A DNA stretch of 64,000 bases from Woeseiaceae bacterium. GTDB lineage: Bacteria; Pseudomonadota; Gammaproteobacteria; Steroidobacterales; Woeseiaceae. Every line of letters begins with the position of its first letter. Positions within the stretch are counted from its first letter, which is position 1. A model generated the notes under the pieces. That model was not told the origin of the DNA. It saw only the letters and a program-made list of their open reading frames with translations, and made no database searches. Location of the stretch: positions 17,526 through 81,525 of the forward strand of contig JABDNG010000036.1 in assembly GCA_013001045.1 (NCBI GenBank), read 5' to 3'. Both the position numbers and the translations under genes were made by a program. This document shows, in pieces, positions 42,263 through 52,957 of this stretch.

Positions 42263-43450
42263 GTGCCTAATATCAGGATATTACTTGTCACGCGTTCCAA
42301 TACGGTCGCTTCTGCCATCAGTGCCCGCCTGGAAGAGCATCCTGAATATCGCGTTACAAAAAAAATTATTAGCAATGGCCACAGCGACCCCTTCCACGAT
42401 ATTCAGTCGAAGCCTGATGTGCTGTTGCTGCACTACATTCAGGGCTACGGAGAACTGGAGCATCTGGCGGAATCGGCCGTGAGCCAGCGACTGCCACTGA
42501 TCGTGCTGGGCCCGCCTGACGACGCTATTGCCATGAGGCTCGCCATGCGAGCCGGTGCGAGCGACTACATTTCTCATCCGCCGCAACAGGAGGAACTACT
42601 CAGCGCGTTGACAAGGGTGCGTGAACATCTAAAGGAAAAAGTGAACAGTCGTGGCCAACTCGTGACGGTCATGAATAGCAAGGGCGGATCCGGAGCAAGT
42701 TTCGTCGCTGCCAATCTTGCCTGTGCGCTAACGCAACAAAAAAATACAAACGCAGTTCTTGTCGACCTCGACCTCCAGTTTGGCGGCCTTGCGCGGTACT
42801 TTGATCTATATCCGAAGCGCGGACTTCCAGACGCACTGGCTGAGGTCGAGGATATGGACGAAGTCTCTGTGGAGGCCTATATCACGAAACATGAATCGGG
42901 CTTGCGCCTGCTAGCCGCGCCAACATCCGATCGGCTTTTGCTTTCACGAGACGTCGCGATCGAACACGTCGACAGCCTGCTTCAGATACTGGCAAGTAAC
43001 AACGACTACGTAATAGCCGACTTGCCGCGGCGCGTCGATGACGTCAGTGCGACAGTTCTTGAGCACTCCGACCAGATACTTATGGTGGTTCAACAATCTC
43101 TAGCACATATCAATGATGCCGCGCGCATGATCCAGTTGATCACGAAAGAGCTGGCTGTGCCAATGAACAGAATACGCGTTGTCATTAATCGACATGTCAA
43201 GAACGCTCTAATCGACGCCAATGATATAAAAGGGGCGCTGAAAATTGATCAAGTAACTGTCATACCGAATCAATACAAGCTGGTTTCCGAAAGTATCGAT
43301 TCCGGGATTCCGATAATGCAAACAGCGACGAGGTCCGCAGCCGGAAAAGCAATACAACACTTGCTACACGATGTCTGCGGCACCGAAGATACAGAGTCAA
43401 CGTCGCACCTGCTGGGTCGCGTATTGCCTGCTTTCTTGGGTAGGAATTGA
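42263..43450 (+). CDS. tadZ: TadZ/CpaE-type pilus localisation protein (receiver-like N-terminus plus MinD/ParA-like ATPase)
   Basis: [35 protein letters not shown]-type segment; Tad context. Confidence 0.88.
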   Translation: MPNIRILLVTRSNTVASAISARLEEHPEYRVTKKIISNGHSDPFHDIQSKPDVLLLHYIQGYGELEHLAESAVSQRLPLIVLGPPDDAIAMRLAMRAGASDYISHPPQQEELLSALTRVREHLKEKVNSRGQLVTVMNSKGGSGASFVAANLACALTQQKNTNAVLVDLDLQFGGLARYFDLYPKRGLPDALAEVEDMDEVSVEAYITKHESGLRLLAAPTSDRLLLSRDVAIEHVDSLLQILASNNDYVIADLPRRVDDVSATVLEHSDQILMVVQQSLAHINDAARMIQLITKELAVPMNRIRVVINRHVKNALIDANDIKGALKIDQVTVIPNQYKLVSESIDSGIPIMQTATRSAAGKAIQHLLHDVCGTEDTESTSHLLGRVLPAFLGRN

Positions 43451-44808
43451 TGGCCAGCGTAACCAGAAATGCGTTCAGCGCGATTGCGGCGGAAGAGCGG
43501 GTCGACGAAGTGGAGCGAGTTCGCCCTCTCAGTGATAGCGAGCTCGAGTGGAAAAACCGGATAAATGAGGAATTGCTGACAGTACTTGATCTGTCGTTGC
43601 TCGAAACAATCGACGAATCAAAGGCCAGGGCCGAAATACGTCAAATAGCATTGCAATTGATGATCGACGAGTCGGCGCCGCTCAGCGTTAAGCAACGCAA
43701 ACTCATCATTCAGCGAATCGAAGATGAGGTCATGGGACTCGGCCCACTGGAGCCCTTATTAGCTGATAAATCCGTTTCCGATATCCTGGTCAATGGTTCC
43801 AAGTCAGTTTATGTCGAGCGACGCGGAAAACTCGAAAAGACCAATGTGACGTTTACGGATGACTCTCATCTGATGAACACTATCGACCGTATTGTATCTG
43901 CAGTCGGGCGGCGAATTGACGAGTCATCACCGATGGTTGATGCGCGTTTGGCAGACGGATCACGCGTGAATGCGATCATCCCGCCACTCGCGATCGATGG
44001 CCCGTCGGTTTCAATTCGGCGTTTCGCGGTGGAGCTGCTATCGATCGATGACCTGATTTCGCTCGGCACAATATCGACTGAGTTAGCACGAGTGCTGGAG
44101 GCGATCGTCAAGGCGCGCCTCAATGTGTTGATTTCAGGTGGTACGGGCGCTGGTAAAACGACTTGCCTGAACATTCTTTCCGCTTTCATTCCGCACGATG
44201 AGCGAGTTGTGACTATTGAGGACTCCGCAGAATTGCAATTGCAACAACCGCATGTCGTTCGCCTGGAGACGCGCCCACCAAACATTGAAAGCCGGGGTGA
44301 AGTGACCTCAAGAGACCTGGTTCGAAATAGCCTTCGCATGCGACCGGAACGCATTATCGTCGGTGAGGTGCGGGGCGCCGAGGCGCTGGACATGCTGCAG
44401 GCGATGAATACCGGGCACGATGGTTCATTGACGACGGTGCACGCGAATACCCCACGCGACGCGCTCGGCCGAGTTGAAAACATGGTCTCGATGACCGGCA
44501 TAAATTTTCCGATTAAAGCACTGCGAGCGCAGATTGCTTCTGCCATTAATGTAGTCATTCAAGTCTCACGCCTCGAAGACGGAACAAGAAAATTGGTCAG
44601 CGTACAGGAAATCAATGGCATGGAAGGCGACGTTATTACGATGTCTGAGCTGTTCACGTTCGATCGCGAGGGAATCGACAGTGACGGCAAAGTGGTCGGC
44701 AAGATCAGGGCAACGGGCGTAATACCTGGCTTCCACAAGGATCTCGCACGTCGCGGTATTGAATTGCCGATTGAGACTTTTGAGCCCGACTGGAAGGGTA
44801 AGGAATAA
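43447..44808 (+). CDS. tadA: TadA/CpaF secretion ATPase
   Basis: [83 protein letters not shown]. Confidence 0.96.
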   Translation: MMASVTRNAFSAIAAEERVDEVERVRPLSDSELEWKNRINEELLTVLDLSLLETIDESKARAEIRQIALQLMIDESAPLSVKQRKLIIQRIEDEVMGLGPLEPLLADKSVSDILVNGSKSVYVERRGKLEKTNVTFTDDSHLMNTIDRIVSAVGRRIDESSPMVDARLADGSRVNAIIPPLAIDGPSVSIRRFAVELLSIDDLISLGTISTELARVLEAIVKARLNVLISGGTGAGKTTCLNILSAFIPHDERVVTIEDSAELQLQQPHVVRLETRPPNIESRGEVTSRDLVRNSLRMRPERIIVGEVRGAEALDMLQAMNTGHDGSLTTVHANTPRDALGRVENMVSMTGINFPIKALRAQIASAINVVIQVSRLEDGTRKLVSVQEINGMEGDVITMSELFTFDREGIDSDGKVVGKIRATGVIPGFHKDLARRGIELPIETFEPDWKGKE

Positions 44809-44813
44809 CGACA

Positions 44814-45788
44814 ATGTCAAACGGGATGATGATTTTTATCGTGATGATCTTCGTGACCGTATTCTTGCTGGTCCAGGGTCTCGCGACGCCGGTTTTCGGT
44901 GAAAGCGCCAAGGCGCGTAAGCGACTGAAGAACAAGCTCGCGGATATCGAATCGGCAAATGAGGAAGAAGCCTTCTCCTCAATCTTAAGGCAAAAATATC
45001 TGCGAGAACTGGCACCGTGGGAGCGGCAACTGGAACGCCTGCCCCGCATGGAGGCACTTGCAGCATTCATCGAGCAGTCCGGTCTAAAGTATCTCTCCTA
45101 CCGCGTTGTTATGTTATCGATAATATTGGCGATCGTCGCCGCCTTTGGTGCCTGGATCGTAATGCGAGTCTGGTACGCTCCGATTGTCGCTGCCGTCATC
45201 GCTGCTTATTTGCCTTTTATGAAGATTTCGTCGGCCCGTGCAAAAAGAATTGCTACCTTCGAGGAGCAACTGCCGGATGCCATCGACACAATGGGTCGGG
45301 CGCTGCGGGCCGGTCATCCCTTTCCGGCAACTCTCAAGATGATTGGCGAGGAGTTCGAAGATCCGATCGCTTCCGAATTCGATCTGACCTTCGGTGATAT
45401 TAACTATGGCAACGATGTTCGACGCGCGATGTTGGGGCTCCTGAGTCGAATACCCACAGTTACAGTTATGGCGCTTGTAACCGCCGTGCTCGTACAAAAG
45501 GAGTCGGGTGGCAACCTTGCCGAGATTCTCGAGCGAATTTCCGCTGTAATTCGTGGTCGATTCAAACTGAATAGAAAAGTCAAGACCTTATCGGCCGAGG
45601 GCCGCATGTCCGCGTGGGTTCTCGCCATGGTTCCCTTCGTGTTGTTCGTGGTGCTGATGATCACGACGCCGGACTATCTGCCCACCCTGATTGACGATGC
45701 GCGCGGGCAAAAAATGATTGTCGGAAGCATGATCTCCGCGTCGATTGGAATCCTGTGGATTCGGAAAATCCTTAGAATCGAGGTCTGA
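44814..45788 (+). CDS. tadB: TadB type II secretion F-family protein
   Basis: EEQLPDAIDTMGRALRAGHPFPATLKMIGEEFEDPIASEF; VQKESGGNLAEILERIS. Confidence 0.93.
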   Translation: MSNGMMIFIVMIFVTVFLLVQGLATPVFGESAKARKRLKNKLADIESANEEEAFSSILRQKYLRELAPWERQLERLPRMEALAAFIEQSGLKYLSYRVVMLSIILAIVAAFGAWIVMRVWYAPIVAAVIAAYLPFMKISSARAKRIATFEEQLPDAIDTMGRALRAGHPFPATLKMIGEEFEDPIASEFDLTFGDINYGNDVRRAMLGLLSRIPTVTVMALVTAVLVQKESGGNLAEILERISAVIRGRFKLNRKVKTLSAEGRMSAWVLAMVPFVLFVVLMITTPDYLPTLIDDARGQKMIVGSMISASIGILWIRKILRIEV

Positions 45789-45792
45789 CATT

Positions 45793-46755
45793 ATGCAAGC
45801 GATAATCGACCTACTAAATAATTACCTGAGTGACGAATCAACGTTGAAGTGGACCGTGGTCGTTTTGGTTGGCGGTGTCATATTCATACTCGCGCTAGGC
45901 ATTTCCGTAATTGTTATGGGCGTTACCAATCCAGTACGACGCCGGCTAGGTATGGTCAACCAAAAGGAAGAAGCGCCGAAGGGAGCGCTGGCTCTTAGAA
46001 TCTCAACCGCTATGGGTCCGCTGGCAGCATTCGTGCTGCCGAAGGAAGAGCTGGAGCGCAACAAGATAAAGCATGATCTGTACAAAGCGGGATTTCGCAC
46101 TCCCCAGGCAATGCAGATATTCTACGCGATGAAAGCTGTGTTAGCCGTGTCACTAGCCTCAATTGTGTTGCTCGCTTCGCCGTTCTTACCGAATATTGAT
46201 ACGCAAACTCTCATGATGTATGCGGCGATGGCAGGTGCCGTGGGCCTCCTGCTTCCAAACTATGTTCTGTCCAAGGCCCTGGAGCGACAAATGCGCCTGT
46301 TGCGCAACGCGTTTCCCGATGCCCTCGATCTGCTCGTCGTTTGCGTGGAGTCGGGTCTAGGTCTTGGTCCGGCGCTACAGAGAGTTGCCGATGAGATAAG
46401 TGTCAGTCATCCGGAACTCGCATTAGATCTCTCAACGGTCAACGCCGAAATGCGCGCCGGCGTGCAGCGCGAGAAGGCGTTAAGGAACCTGGCGGATCGA
46501 ACCGGTCTGCCCGATATTCGGGGTCTTGTGGCACTGCTTGTACAGTCCATGCGATTCGGGACAAGTGTTGCGGATGCTCTTCGCATTTATTCCGAGGAAT
46601 TCAGGGACAAGAGAATGCAGGCCGCGGAGGAGCAGGCCGCGAAAATAGGCACGAAGATGATATTCCCGCTTGTACTCTTTATGTTCCCCGTGTTTTTTGT
46701 CGTTGCAGTCGGACCGGCGGCTCTGCGTATCATCGATGCGTTCAAGAGTCTTTGA
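45793..46755 (+). CDS. tadC: TadC type II secretion F-family protein (ATG at 45793)
   Basis: RNAFPDALDLLVVCVESGLGLGPALQRVADEI; RFGTSVADALRIYSEEFRDKRMQAAEEQAAK. Confidence 0.93.
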   Translation: MQAIIDLLNNYLSDESTLKWTVVVLVGGVIFILALGISVIVMGVTNPVRRRLGMVNQKEEAPKGALALRISTAMGPLAAFVLPKEELERNKIKHDLYKAGFRTPQAMQIFYAMKAVLAVSLASIVLLASPFLPNIDTQTLMMYAAMAGAVGLLLPNYVLSKALERQMRLLRNAFPDALDLLVVCVESGLGLGPALQRVADEISVSHPELALDLSTVNAEMRAGVQREKALRNLADRTGLPDIRGLVALLVQSMRFGTSVADALRIYSEEFRDKRMQAAEEQAAKIGTKMIFPLVLFMFPVFFVVAVGPAALRIIDAFKSL

Positions 46756-46803
46756 TGACTTGTTCTAGGCGGTGTGAATTGTGGATAGGTTAGGGAGAGG
46801 CGC

Positions 46804-47733
46804 GTGAGGTTTCTGAAAGAAAGATACTCCTGGCTGATCGTCTTGGGTATATTTTGGCTCCAAGGGTGTGCTTCAACGCCACATGATGACACGTCTAGCC
46901 GTACCGCCGGTGACCTCAGCAGCGATAATCTCGACTTGTTATTTGCGACCGAATTTCCTGTCGCGTCAAAAGATGAAGCGCTGGCGAAAGCGACGCGTGC
47001 ATACCGCGATGGCGAACTCGATAAGGCACAGTTTTACCTGGTCCGGGCATTGAAATTTGATACGAGTGATACTGACGTCCTGGCGCAAATCGGCAACCTG
47101 CATGCTCGCCAGAAAGACGCCGTCCTTGCCGCCCGAGCCTTTCAATTCGCGCTTCAGCAGGAGCCCCAACACGCAGCGTCCCTTGAAGGGATGGGCTTGC
47201 TGTATTTCAAGTCCGGCAATGATGATGAGGCACAAAAACACCTCGAACTGGCTATAGCGAGCGCGCCGAATCTCTGGCGTTCGTACAACGTGCTGGGAGT
47301 TATTGCTGACCGGCGCGAGGAATTTGAACTGGCGCAATCCTACTATGATGCCGCCCTCGAGATACAGCCTTTGTCCGATAGCGTGCTAATCAATCGCGGC
47401 TTTTCAAAATACCTGGTCAAGGACTACCAGGCGGCGGCACTTGATTTCTATACTGTCGCCGAACGCAGTGATAGCGGGAAAGCCTGGCGCAATCTCGCCC
47501 TCGTTTACGCCAGGCAGGGCTGGTATGAAACGGCAATTGAGACATTCATGAAAGCCGGAGACGAGAGCTACGCGTACAATGAAACCGGTGCGATCGCCAT
47601 GTCCAATGGCGATGCCGATGCAGCGTTACAATATTTGACAGAGGCAGTCCGGCTTTCTCCGACCTACTTCGCACAGGCCGAGAAAAACCTGGCCGAACTT
47701 CGCAAGAAAAACACGCAAAGCTATTCGAACTGA
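46804..47733 (+). CDS. tadD: TadD-like TPR lipoprotein
   Basis: Lipobox FWLQGCAST; repeated TPR units; end of Tad locus. Confidence 0.87.
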   Translation: MRFLKERYSWLIVLGIFWLQGCASTPHDDTSSRTAGDLSSDNLDLLFATEFPVASKDEALAKATRAYRDGELDKAQFYLVRALKFDTSDTDVLAQIGNLHARQKDAVLAARAFQFALQQEPQHAASLEGMGLLYFKSGNDDEAQKHLELAIASAPNLWRSYNVLGVIADRREEFELAQSYYDAALEIQPLSDSVLINRGFSKYLVKDYQAAALDFYTVAERSDSGKAWRNLALVYARQGWYETAIETFMKAGDESYAYNETGAIAMSNGDADAALQYLTEAVRLSPTYFAQAEKNLAELRKKNTQSYSN

Positions 47734-47769
47734 CGGATCAGTAGTGGTTCTGTAAAACTGAAGAGTGGG

Positions 47770-47949
47770 CTATTCTGCAGATTCGCCGGAGCGCGTATTC
47801 CAGACCCAACCGGCAAGGAAGCCGACGACCGCGCCAACTACTGCGGCCGATAGCATATCGACCTGTCCTGGACCCGTTACGGCACCGACGATGCCCCCTA
47901 CGACCAGGCCAATGATTGCGAGCGAAATGATCTTATGATTTTTTATCAT
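47770..47949 (-). CDS. Small hypothetical membrane protein (59 aa, absent from the ORF track)
   Basis: Reverse strand ATG at 47949: MIKNHKIISLAIIGLVVGGIVGAVTGPGQVDMLSAAVVGAVVGFLAGWVWNTRSGESAE; purine-rich TTTTGGAGAATAATA precedes ATG. Confidence 0.6.
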   Translation of the reverse strand: MIKNHKIISLAIIGLVVGGIVGAVTGPGQVDMLSAAVVGAVVGFLAGWVWNTRSGESAE

Positions 47950-48087
47950 TATTATTCTCCAAAAGACTTGAATTGACCTGCAGAACTACTTGAAATCCAA
48001 AGGCCAAATCAACACCACAATTGTGCCATTAAAGAGCATCCAATTACAGCCATCCACTTGTCATAACGACGAAAAAAGTGCTCGGGC

Positions 48088-50745
48088 TTATGCAACGGCC
48101 CTGGTGACCCGCTTCGGCTCCGATACGCCGTAGCCTTGTGCATAATCCACGCCCATACCGCGCAGCATCGTGATGATCTCTTCGTTCTCGGCGAATTCGG
48201 CGATGGTCCGCTTGCCGGTCAGGTGACCGATCTCATTAATCGAACGCACCATTTCTCGATCGATCGGATCGTGCAAGATCTCTTTGACGAAGCTGCCGTC
48301 GATCTTCAAGAAATCGACGGGGAAATGCTTGAGGTAGCCGAACGACGACAGGCCCGTACCGAAGTCGTCGAGTGCAAATTTACAACCGAGTTCTTTGAGC
48401 GCATTGATAAAGCGATTGGCTTGCGAGTAGCTGGCAATGGCAGCTGTCTCCGTAATCTCGAAACAGATTCTCGTCGCATCGATACCGCTCATCTGGAACT
48501 GATCCACAACGAACGGCAGGAACTTTTCGTCGCCCAGGCTCTGGCCGGATAGATTAATTGAACAGAGCGACAGGCGTTCACGCTCATCGGCCTCCGATAC
48601 GAGCCAGCGAAAAGCGCTGCGAATGACCCAGCGGTCGATATTCGGTGTAATACCGTAGCGCTCTGCCGCTTCTATGAACAGGCCTGGAGAGATGATGCCG
48701 CCGTTCTCGTCACGCATGCGCAACAGGATTTCGTAGTGCGTGCCCTCTTCGTCCGCTTGCAGCGGCTGAATGGTCTGGCGAAACAACTCGAAGCGATTCT
48801 CTTCGAGCGCGTTATTGATGCGGGCCGCCCACTGCATTTCGCGGCGGCGGCGCATCAGGTCGATGTCGTTTTCCTGGAAGCTGTGTATGCGATTACGTCC
48901 CGCTTCCTTGGCCGCCGCGCAGGCGCTGTCCGCCGCCGTCAGTAACCCGGCGACGTCCTCGTTGTCGGCGGTGATCGGTACGACACCGACGCTGACGCCG
49001 AGTCGGAAATTGCGCTCCTCCCAGACGAACTTGTATTCACCGATAGCCATGCGCAGCGTCTCGGCCGTGTTCATCGCCTCTTCGAGGCTGCAGCTCTCGA
49101 GCAATACGCCGAATTCATCGCCGCCGAGCCGCGCCAACGTGTCGCGCCAGCGAATCTTGGATTTCAACAGGGCGCCGAGCTGGCCGAGCAGCGCATCGCC
49201 CGCACTGTGTCCGCAGGAATCGTTCACGATCTTGAACTGATCCAGGTCCAGGTAGAGCAGCGCGTACGATGTTTCTCGAGCTTTCGCGCTCTTGAGTGCA
49301 CGCTCCACGCGGTTTTCGAATTCACGCCGATTGACAAGACCCGTCAGGATGTCATGACTGGCGTGGTAGCTGAGGCGCCGGTTCAGATCACGCGATTCGC
49401 TGACATCGTGAAATACGAGAACGCCACCCGTGACCGTTCCACTGCCGTCACGAATCGGTGACGCCGTGCTTTCGATGTAAAGTTCGTTGCCATCGCGACG
49501 AATCAACAAGGTCGGGCGTACCGACTTGATGGCGCGATCGCGACGGATAGAGACGGCGAGCGGATTCTCGAGCGGTTCGCAAGTCTCTTCGTGAAATCCG
49601 CGAAAAATCTCGTCGATCGGACGACCGCTTGCATCGTCGACCTTCCAGCCTGTGAGCTCTTCGGCCACCGGGTTGACATACTCGACGTTGCTATTCGCGT
49701 CCGTCGTAATGACGCCATCGCCGATCGATTGCAATGTAATCTGCGCGCTTTCTTTTTCGCGAAAAAGAGCGTCTTCGTAGAGTTTGCCTTCGGTAATATC
49801 GACTTCAACGCCGAGCAGACGCAAAAGGCGACCGTTGTCATCAACGATTGCCTTGGCGCGGCTCTTCATCCAGCGCCAGTCGCCGCTCTGGTGCTGCATG
49901 CGATGCACGGATTCGAATAATGGCGTCTTGCCCTCCAGGTGCTCGCGCATGCGTGTTTGCACACGCGCCATGTCATCAGGATGGACAAGGCGATACCAGT
50001 CGAGCATCACGTCCTCATCGTCGGCGTCGTAGCCCAGCATCGTCTTCCACCGACGCGACAGATTGATGTGCTTCGACTGGCCGTTAAAGTCCCAGATGCC
50101 GTCATTCGCCGTTATCGCTATCAGCAAATTGCGCTCCTGTAATTCATCCAGCAGCGCCTTGTCGCCGACGCGCTCGATGCCGACCGCGAGCGACGAGCCA
50201 AACAGTTTCATGAGTAAATGCAAATTCGCGTCCCAACCATCGACAGCACGCTCGTTGACGATTCCCAGGAATCCCGCGATCTCACCATGCGCCGAGAAGC
50301 CGATGACGAGGGCTGCACCGATGTGCAACTCGTTAAGGCGCTCGAGTTCATCCCTGGCCACTTTTGGACCGCCCAGCGTGTCGGCGACCTCAACGACGCG
50401 CAAATGCCCCAGCCGCTGACGAAGCCAGGGCCAGTCATCGAGCTTCTCGCCCGCGAGGACAGCGGGCCGGCACTGCGCGAAGCCACTGCATGACGCCAGC
50501 ACGGATTCGATTTTCGAACCGTTATCACTGATGAGGGCTATGAATGCGGCATCCGTTCCTGTGGCTTCCGGCAGCTCATCGACAATGGCCTGCAGTTGAT
50601 CCACATACCTGGCCGGATCCAGATTTTGCATGCCAACGGCGATCTTGGTCTGCAGAGCATCGACAGCACCGCGAGTCCGCTCGCCCGCTCGCGGTTTACG
50701 GTGCCGGATTGCCGGGGGTATCTGGGTGTCGGACGGGTTCGTCAT
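48088..50745 (-). CDS. GAF/PAS/GGDEF/EAL protein (diguanylate cyclase/phosphodiesterase); ORF extends to 50784
   Basis: PAS/PAC segments, RWRDTLARLGGDEFGVLLE, YEILLRMRDENG, FALDDFGTGLSSFGYLKHFPVDFLKIDGSFV. Confidence 0.93.
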   Translation of the reverse strand: MTNPSDTQIPPAIRHRKPRAGERTRGAVDALQTKIAVGMQNLDPARYVDQLQAIVDELPEATGTDAAFIALISDNGSKIESVLASCSGFAQCRPAVLAGEKLDDWPWLRQRLGHLRVVEVADTLGGPKVARDELERLNELHIGAALVIGFSAHGEIAGFLGIVNERAVDGWDANLHLLMKLFGSSLAVGIERVGDKALLDELQERNLLIAITANDGIWDFNGQSKHINLSRRWKTMLGYDADDEDVMLDWYRLVHPDDMARVQTRMREHLEGKTPLFESVHRMQHQSGDWRWMKSRAKAIVDDNGRLLRLLGVEVDITEGKLYEDALFREKESAQITLQSIGDGVITTDANSNVEYVNPVAEELTGWKVDDASGRPIDEIFRGFHEETCEPLENPLAVSIRRDRAIKSVRPTLLIRRDGNELYIESTASPIRDGSGTVTGGVLVFHDVSESRDLNRRLSYHASHDILTGLVNRREFENRVERALKSAKARETSYALLYLDLDQFKIVNDSCGHSAGDALLGQLGALLKSKIRWRDTLARLGGDEFGVLLESCSLEEAMNTAETLRMAIGEYKFVWEERNFRLGVSVGVVPITADNEDVAGLLTAADSACAAAKEAGRNRIHSFQENDIDLMRRRREMQWAARINNALEENRFELFRQTIQPLQADEEGTHYEILLRMRDENGGIISPGLFIEAAERYGITPNIDRWVIRSAFRWLVSEADERERLSLCSINLSGQSLGDEKFLPFVVDQFQMSGIDATRICFEITETAAIASYSQANRFINALKELGCKFALDDFGTGLSSFGYLKHFPVDFLKIDGSFVKEILHDPIDREMVRSINEIGHLTGKRTIAEFAENEEIITMLRGMGVDYAQGYGVSEPKRVTRAVA

Positions 50746-50924
50746 TACGGTGCAACATTTTGACACGATACTGGAGGAATACAAGATAAGTCGCTGTATT
50801 TTTGCGTTTTCTTCGCCTACAGAACCATTTTACATAAGACAATGCCCCATCGCCGGGTCAACCGATCCGCCACTGTCTCGTTATAGGCCTGAACACCAGA
50901 GCTTGGGCTGAAAGGAGACCCCCA

Positions 50925-52850
50925 ATGAAAAACACGTATCAGGACCTGCCCGAATTGGCAGGCACAAGGAAGATCGTTGGCTGGATGACGATGCTGTTTG
51001 CGTCCGTCATTCTGGCCGCCTGTGGTGGCGGCGCCGGTACCGCGGCAAACCCGGACAGCGGCACGACCGCCGCTTGCGACCCGAACGACGACAGCACATT
51101 CGACGAATGCGGCACCGTGTTGGTCGCGCTGACCGACGCCAACGGCGACTTTCTCAACTATACGGTCGATGTCATGTCGCTGAAACTGGAGACGGCAGAT
51201 GGCCGTGTGGTTGAAACCATGCCGCGCAAGACGCGCATCAACTTCAGCGACTACGTCGATCTGACAGAACTCGTCACCGTCGCGACGATTCCCCCGGCGA
51301 CCTACGTAGCGGGGACGATCAGCCTCGACTACGCAGACGCCGAAGTGTTCGTCGAAGCCGACGGCGCGTCGAAAGAAGCAGTTGTGAAGAATCCGGAAGG
51401 CGAGACGCTCACGCAGACGACACTCAAGATTAATCTGTCGAATCGCGATCAGCTCATCGTTACGCGAGGACGGCCTGCCCTGCTGCAGCTCGACTTCGAC
51501 CTTGACGCCTCGCATACCGTCGACATTGCAGAAACCCCGGCGGAAGCGATTTCGGAGCAGTTCATTCTTGCTGAAGTCGCACCCGTCGATGAAAAGGACA
51601 TTCGGGTTCGCGGTCCGCTGGTAGACGTAAGCATCGATGAATTGACGTACACGGTTGCGCTGCGTCCCTTCCATGACCGTGCCGGCGACTTCGGCCGGAT
51701 CAAAGTGCATGTCACGAAGGACACCGAGTTTGAAGTGAATGAAGTCGTGTCAATGGGTGTAGACGGCCTGAGCGCCCTCGAAGTCGCTGGCCCTGGCACC
51801 CCAACGGTCGCCAAAGGTACGCTCGACGTCGCTGAGCGCAAGTTTACAGCCGACATCGTGCTCGCGGGAACCAGCGTTCCCGGCATCGACAGAGACGCCG
51901 TGATTGGCAACGTCATCAAGCGTGATGGCAATTTCCTGACCATTCGCGGCGCGACTATCGTGCCGTCGGATCGCCGCACGCATTTCCATGACGACGTGGT
52001 CGTTGAAGTCGGTCCGGACACCAAAGTATTAAAAGACGGAGACCGCGTGTCCGACCTGAGTATCAAGGCTATCTCGATCGGCCAGCGAGTCACGATTCGT
52101 GGCAATCAGCCGACACCGACGACGGACGCGTTAGCACCGCAAATCCTGTTTGATGCCACCCAGGGCTCCGTGCGCATGCACGTCACGCACCTGTCGGGCA
52201 TCGTCAAGACAGTCATGCCTGGCCAGACAGATATCACCCTGCACTCAATTGACCGTCGCCGCGTTCAGATCTTCGATTTCAGCGGCACCGGTCAAACTGA
52301 AGGGCAAGACGCCGACCCGGAGAATTACGAGGTGGCCACGGGCAATCTGACACTCGCTGACTTTGCCGAAGGCAAGCCGATCGTCGCACGCGGCTTCCCG
52401 ACGGCTTTCGGTTGGGCGCCGCCCGACTTCACGGGTCGCACCGTCATCGACTACACGGACGTTCGAAGTGTACTGGGAGTTGGCTGGGGCGCGATGGGAA
52501 CCGAGATGCCCTTCCACGAGGTCACAAGGGAGTACCTGGTTCTCGATAACCAGAATCAGGATATCGATGAACGCCATTACATCAAGCAGGGTCCCGTTTT
52601 GATTGATCTCACAACGCTCGATTCCAACACGAAGATCGTGCCGCGCGAAACCGACCGGCTGGCGTTCTACATCAAGACCGCCGACAGCATACGCATGTAT
52701 TCGCATTTCGCGGACTTTGCTGACGACCTTGGCGAGAGTCTATTGGCGGGCGATAAAGCACGCTCGATGCATGCTCGTGGTAGATACGACGCTGGCGCAA
52801 ATGAGTTCACAGCATACAAGATTGGCGTCTATCTTCTGGAGCCCCAGTAA
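50925..52850 (+). CDS. Large lipoprotein with DUF4382-like N-terminus and DUF5666-like repeats
   Basis: Signal/lipobox LFASVILAACGGG; GTVLVALTDANGDFLNYTVDVMSLKLETADG; repeated short beta-rich units such as KAISIGQRVTIRGN. Confidence 0.65.
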   Translation: MKNTYQDLPELAGTRKIVGWMTMLFASVILAACGGGAGTAANPDSGTTAACDPNDDSTFDECGTVLVALTDANGDFLNYTVDVMSLKLETADGRVVETMPRKTRINFSDYVDLTELVTVATIPPATYVAGTISLDYADAEVFVEADGASKEAVVKNPEGETLTQTTLKINLSNRDQLIVTRGRPALLQLDFDLDASHTVDIAETPAEAISEQFILAEVAPVDEKDIRVRGPLVDVSIDELTYTVALRPFHDRAGDFGRIKVHVTKDTEFEVNEVVSMGVDGLSALEVAGPGTPTVAKGTLDVAERKFTADIVLAGTSVPGIDRDAVIGNVIKRDGNFLTIRGATIVPSDRRTHFHDDVVVEVGPDTKVLKDGDRVSDLSIKAISIGQRVTIRGNQPTPTTDALAPQILFDATQGSVRMHVTHLSGIVKTVMPGQTDITLHSIDRRRVQIFDFSGTGQTEGQDADPENYEVATGNLTLADFAEGKPIVARGFPTAFGWAPPDFTGRTVIDYTDVRSVLGVGWGAMGTEMPFHEVTREYLVLDNQNQDIDERHYIKQGPVLIDLTTLDSNTKIVPRETDRLAFYIKTADSIRMYSHFADFADDLGESLLAGDKARSMHARGRYDAGANEFTAYKIGVYLLEPQ

Positions 52851-52893
52851 ACGATAAGGCCTCACCTACCCAGCAGTTCTTATCCATTGGCTC

Positions 52894-52926
52894 AGACCCG
52901 TCACCCTTCGGTGGCGGGTCTTTTCT
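52894..52926 (+). terminator. Intrinsic terminator after the DUF4382-like gene, possibly bidirectional
   Basis: AGACCCGTCACC-CTTC-GGTGGCGGGTCT hairpin (one T:G in stem) then TTTTCTT. Confidence 0.78.
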
Positions 52927-52957
52927 TGGCGGCAGAATCGTCAGTCTCTCGACTCGC

